Shown in pieces: positions 60,696 to 64,000 of a stretch of 64,000 nt of DNA (position 1 is its first letter; the number at the start of each line of letters is the position of its first letter). A program made the translations under genes and the position numbers. Under the pieces are notes generated by a model. That model ran no database searches, was not told the origin of the DNA, and saw nothing but the letters and a program-made list of their open reading frames with translations. This DNA is from Granulicella sp. S156 (GTDB taxonomy: Bacteria > Acidobacteriota > Terriglobia > Terriglobales > Acidobacteriaceae), in assembly GCF_009766105.1 (NCBI RefSeq), contig NZ_LMUH01000018.1, positions 22,403-86,402 on the forward strand, read 5' to 3'.

Positions 60696-62264
60696 TCAAC
60701 CAATAGCCACCACCAGCCCAGGCGCGGAAAGATCTCCTGGCGTAGCGTTCTGAAGCCCGACCCGGCGAATCACTTTACCGGGGATATATAGATTTTTGCT
60801 CCGAATCTGCACCAGGCTCGTGACATCGATAGCCTCATCACCTGCCAGGTCCTGGGCAAAAACCCGTTTCCCCTGAAAAGGTTTATCCGAGACCAGTGTC
60901 AGGCCCTCAAAATAGCCGAAAACACCATAAGGTCCAGGGGCGTTTCCGATATCCAGAGTCACATCACAGGCAGGCATATACCAGCCTTTGTCGGCCTGAG
61001 TCCGCTCCTGCGCTGCAATCGCGACCGCGCCATTTGGAAACCTCGTCGCGAAGACAAACGGCTTGTCCCCATTGGCTCTCACAGAAGGCAGGCTTAAGTT
61101 GCGAGCAAGACAAGCTGGGGCTCCTTGCCTCACCGTCGCCCCTATGATCTCGTTTTGCCAGGTCTGACCTCTCTCAAAGTTCCAGCTGTCGGTCAGTACC
61201 TCATCACTGAGCGTTACGGACCCCACTCCTGGAGAGAATGGTGGTGCAATCCGTTGCCAGCGAAGTGCCCGCACAACTTCATCCATACGTTTCTTGGTTT
61301 GTCTGGGACCATTGAAAAATAGATCCACGTCTTTACCGGGTCTCATTCCCACAAGAGGGTGCCGCATAACCCCCATGGTGCATCCCATGGCCGCAGCCAC
61401 ATAGACCTCATCTTCCACGTTCAGCAGGCCGCGAACTTCAGAATGCCCTTCAGCGCCCTTCAGCATCTCGGCGACTCGGTCAAGGGTCGTCGGCAAAGAC
61501 AGGATCGATGTGACATCGTATGTTCTATAGACATCCGTATGTCGCAGGATCTCCATGCGGATGGAACCCCAGGGCTGCGAACCGAATCGTCCGTCCTTTC
61601 TCCAGTCCCCGTTTACGGGCAATTCGCCGTGCACATGCTCCAACGTAAGTGGGATATGTGTCTCGTTGCGGAGCCGCACCAGATTGAAGGTCGGATCGCC
61701 TATATCGATCTTCCAATACTTAATCTCAGCAGATTGACTATGAGCCTCGAGGCTGCGATCCGCATCTCCCCCTGGTGTATTACGGCACCACAGGCCTAAA
61801 CTACGCCATCCTGCATCTCGGATGGACCGGTTCAACTTCCCAAGTCGGTCAGCAGAGGATCCTGTAAAGGAGGGGAACTTCTTCGTATCAAGCTCGAAGG
61901 TTGCTGTGCCTCCAACCTCCCAACCGTCATCAAGGAGGAAAAATAAATCCTTACGAACCCTTGGAAAGAGGTTCGCCGCCCATCCTGTCTTTCCAAAGAG
62001 GGTCTCCTCTGTCATTGCATTGTGAGCCAGGCGACTTCCTGAATCACCTTCCAATACTTCGGGATTGAGGTCGGGAAGGTTCTGACCGTACATATAGTTT
62101 TGTGCAGCCCATGTGCACCAATAGTTTGGCTTGCTGCAGGGCTCCTCGGGCACCAGGCTTTTTCCTATCCTTCTTGTCCCAATGAAATCTTCCGCAAACC
62201 CACCTGTCTTCGATAGGACGGCGGTAGCCATAACTGCAGCCAGGAACCCCCTCCGGTCAACCAT
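60696..62264 (-). CDS. Exported clan GH-D-like protein of unknown specificity
   Basis: 522 residues. Tat-like signal (DRRGFLAAVMATAVLSKTGGFA). Barrel features recall GH27/GH36: NYWCTWAAQNYM, LFFLLDDGWEVGG, SLGLWCRNTPGG, then EIKYWKIDIGD with a candidate nucleophile Asp at the end of a strand. The late part (VVRALRWQRIAPPFSPG ... NGAVAIAAQERTQ) is beta-rich. Assignment to clan GH-D is inferred from these motifs only. AGGGGA precedes ATG 62264. It lies between the receptor and the GH27 gene. Confidence 0.65.
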   Translation of the reverse strand: MVDRRGFLAAVMATAVLSKTGGFAEDFIGTRRIGKSLVPEEPCSKPNYWCTWAAQNYMYGQNLPDLNPEVLEGDSGSRLAHNAMTEETLFGKTGWAANLFPRVRKDLFFLLDDGWEVGGTATFELDTKKFPSFTGSSADRLGKLNRSIRDAGWRSLGLWCRNTPGGDADRSLEAHSQSAEIKYWKIDIGDPTFNLVRLRNETHIPLTLEHVHGELPVNGDWRKDGRFGSQPWGSIRMEILRHTDVYRTYDVTSILSLPTTLDRVAEMLKGAEGHSEVRGLLNVEDEVYVAAAMGCTMGVMRHPLVGMRPGKDVDLFFNGPRQTKKRMDEVVRALRWQRIAPPFSPGVGSVTLSDEVLTDSWNFERGQTWQNEIIGATVRQGAPACLARNLSLPSVRANGDKPFVFATRFPNGAVAIAAQERTQADKGWYMPACDVTLDIGNAPGPYGVFGYFEGLTLVSDKPFQGKRVFAQDLAGDEAIDVTSLVQIRSKNLYIPGKVIRRVGLQNATPGDLSAPGLVVAIG

Positions 62265-62384
62265 TCATTCCCCTTCATCCCTTGTATATAGCTATGCCGC
62301 CGGCGACGCTTTCGATGTTCGTCGAAGAAGAACTGCCGGCACCTTGAAACGGAGGCGACCGGCAGTGCCTGATCCAACGTGGTA

Positions 62385-64000
62385 TTAGAAGGTAAGATGA
62401 GCTCCCAATTGAAGATTGCGTGGCGGACCGTTCGTGCCAGTGATCACACCAAACAACGGATTGCTGGCACTGCAGCAAGTGGTATTCGGGTGCGCCAGAT
62501 AGGGATGATTGAGCGCATTGAACGCGTCGATCTGCACGCCGAGGTTCATCTGGTTATGGATCTTCTCAGTCTTGGACAACGAGATGTCGGAGTCCGCATA
62601 GCCAGGGCTGACAGCCTTATCCAGGCCGGAGTTGCCGATCTGATAGAGCGCAGGAGTCGTGAAGCAATTGGTATCAAACCATTCCGACGTCTTCCCGAGT
62701 GTTCGCACGGAAGAACAAACGGAGTTGGCACGGTTGCTCATGCCGTTGTTCAGGTTGTCCGAGGTAAGGTGGATCGTCATCGGCTGGCCTGATTGCAGCG
62801 TGGTAATCGTGCTAACCTGCCATCCTCCGATGAGCGTCTCTACTGCCCGGGGGCTGTTTGTCAGCCACTCTCGGCCGTGTCCGAAGGGAAGCTGGTACGT
62901 AAGACTGGCCACAAAGTTTTGCGGCACGTTCGGCGCCTGTTCGTTGCCCACACCATAGTTCAGGCGGTCCTGCCCTGGAAGCGGGTCGAACACGTTCGTG
63001 TTGTCCAGCTCTTTCGACCAGGTGTATGCAATACGGCCGGAGAGGCCATGCGACATCCGCTTGGTGAATTCAGCCTGCAGCGCGTCGTAGTTCGACTTGC
63101 CGTCGGAGCCGTAATAGTTGAGTGTCGAAACGTTCGGCGACAGATCGTAGAACGGACGCCGCGGCGCCTGCGCGCCCGGTCCCGGCTGCGGAGTGTTGAT
63201 ATTCCGCTCCCTGAAGATGTGCGAGCCTTTGGTTCCGACGTATGTCAGGCTGAAGGCAGTGGTTGCAGTGAGTTGCTGTTGGATACCGAAGTTCCACGCA
63301 TTGGCGTTGTCGGGACGGAAGTGTAGCGACATCAACGATGCGGTCGAATTAGGTTGCGGAGTGACGGGTGCGGCCGTGGACAGTGGCACGAAAGCCGGCA
63401 GACCGTGATAGTAGTCCGCGTAGGCTGGATTGACGCCAGCGGCACCCCCCATAGTTGCCCATGGAGTATAGGCAGACGATTGGGTCACGGAGTATTGCTC
63501 GAAGAACGGGAAGTTGCGTTCCAGGCTTCCACCGATGCCACCACCGTTGGCGGTAAATGTCGTGATGCCAAAGGCCCCGCGGATCGCGGTCTTGCCATTA
63601 TTGGGTGAATACGAGAACCCAATCCGGGGATCGACATTGCCGTAGTAGTTGTCCACGTTGGGAGCGCGATTGTTCGCTGTTGCGATATCGAGCAGACCTG
63701 TGGTCGTGTCGAAGTTTGACTGGCGGTTGAACTTGTCAACGGGCTGGGTCACAACATCCCAGCGCACGGCGACATTCAGCGTCAGTTGCCTGCTAACTGC
63801 GTACGTGTCTTGCCCATAGATGCCCCAGAGATTGGCACGGGTCGCCGGGTCAGTGTTCACGAAGCCACGGGTGATGGATGAGGGAAGTCCCAACAGAAAG
63901 CTGGCAAATTCGTTGCCACCGGTTGACTTGGAACAATTGGCATTTCCGGCGCAACTGCTGGTGTAATCCGTGCTGAAATTGAATTGGCCGTTTCCACTCT
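62385..64000 (-). CDS. TonB-dependent receptor, Oar-like (partial, 5' end beyond window)
   Basis: The frame is open from 62385 to the right edge, giving at least 538 residues of the C-terminal barrel; the plug and N-terminal domain lie outside. The visible start reads GQFNFSTDYTS, with ASFLLGLPSS, SRQLTLNVAVRWD, DPRIGFSYSPNNGKTAIRGAFG and a C-terminus NLQLGAHLTF with the terminal Phe, all as in acidobacterial Oar-like receptors. As first gene in line with four hydrolases it is probably the glycan importer of the cluster. Confidence 0.9.
   Translation of the reverse strand, partial: SGNGQFNFSTDYTSSCAGNANCSKSTGGNEFASFLLGLPSSITRGFVNTDPATRANLWGIYGQDTYAVSRQLTLNVAVRWDVVTQPVDKFNRQSNFDTTTGLLDIATANNRAPNVDNYYGNVDPRIGFSYSPNNGKTAIRGAFGITTFTANGGGIGGSLERNFPFFEQYSVTQSSAYTPWATMGGAAGVNPAYADYYHGLPAFVPLSTAAPVTPQPNSTASLMSLHFRPDNANAWNFGIQQQLTATTAFSLTYVGTKGSHIFRERNINTPQPGPGAQAPRRPFYDLSPNVSTLNYYGSDGKSNYDALQAEFTKRMSHGLSGRIAYTWSKELDNTNVFDPLPGQDRLNYGVGNEQAPNVPQNFVASLTYQLPFGHGREWLTNSPRAVETLIGGWQVSTITTLQSGQPMTIHLTSDNLNNGMSNRANSVCSSVRTLGKTSEWFDTNCFTTPALYQIGNSGLDKAVSPGYADSDISLSKTEKIHNQMNLGVQIDAFNALNHPYLAHPNTTCCSASNPLFGVITGTNGPPRNLQLGAHLTF

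Overview
The window looks like chromosomal DNA of an acidobacterium of the Acidobacteriaceae type (Granulicella, Terriglobus or Edaphobacter-like). This is inferred from gene content, not from a search. The pointers are two very large Oar-like TonB-dependent receptors with no SusD partner, many Tat-exported sugar hydrolases, DUF481 and OmpA envelope proteins, a YpdA-type bacillithiol disulfide reductase, a cytochrome b/c fusion next to a caa3 oxidase, and a GC-rich coding pattern. No rRNA, tRNA, CRISPR array, transposase or prophage gene was seen.

Layout. 0-12 kb: housekeeping and envelope genes (zinc alcohol dehydrogenase, lactonase, DUF481 porin-like protein, small beta-barrel, SDR dehydrogenase, an HExxH membrane protein, OmpA protein, DoxX, DUF2383 stress protein, alginate-lyase-like protein). 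12-25 kb: ftsK, a tandem pair of TPR proteins, DUF3999, ypdA, an NHL propeller, a DrrAB-like ABC exporter, a Uma2 nuclease, class I fumarase and uppP. 25-28 kb: a gene-poor stretch with an orphan gene, a possible gene fragment, a DinB protein and a 120-bp inverted-repeat element. 28-34 kb: a MarR-GNAT fusion beside a four-gene efflux operon with the composition of the E. coli mdtNOP-ytcA group.

34.5-45.4 kb is the most interesting region. It holds two exported nucleoside hydrolases, a TonB-dependent receptor, an exported adenosine/SAH-deaminase-like amidohydrolase, a LacI repressor, a sugar/ureide-type permease and a ribokinase. Read together they form a plausible system that takes up nucleosides across the outer membrane, splits and deaminates them in the periplasm, imports ribose and phosphorylates it. 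Two LacI-type palindromes flank it. The receptor gene is bracketed by a 147-bp direct repeat, and the left copy is a frameshifted fossil of the start of the amidohydrolase gene.

45.3-53.4 kb is one eight-gene respiratory operon on the minus strand: caa3-type oxidase subunits II, I and III, a membrane protein, a dihaem lipoprotein cytochrome c, a Rieske protein, a cytochrome b fused to cytochrome c, and a CtaG assembly factor. 53.7 kb carries a short-type 6-phosphogluconate dehydrogenase. 55.1 kb to the right edge is a minus-strand glycan utilisation cluster (GH2, an alpha/alpha-barrel hydrolase, GH27 alpha-galactosidase, a clan GH-D-like protein, and a TonB-dependent receptor cut by the window edge).

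Three intergenic palindromic elements (7.8, 54.8 and 57.7 kb) share related terminal inverted repeats and look like one MITE/REP-like family.
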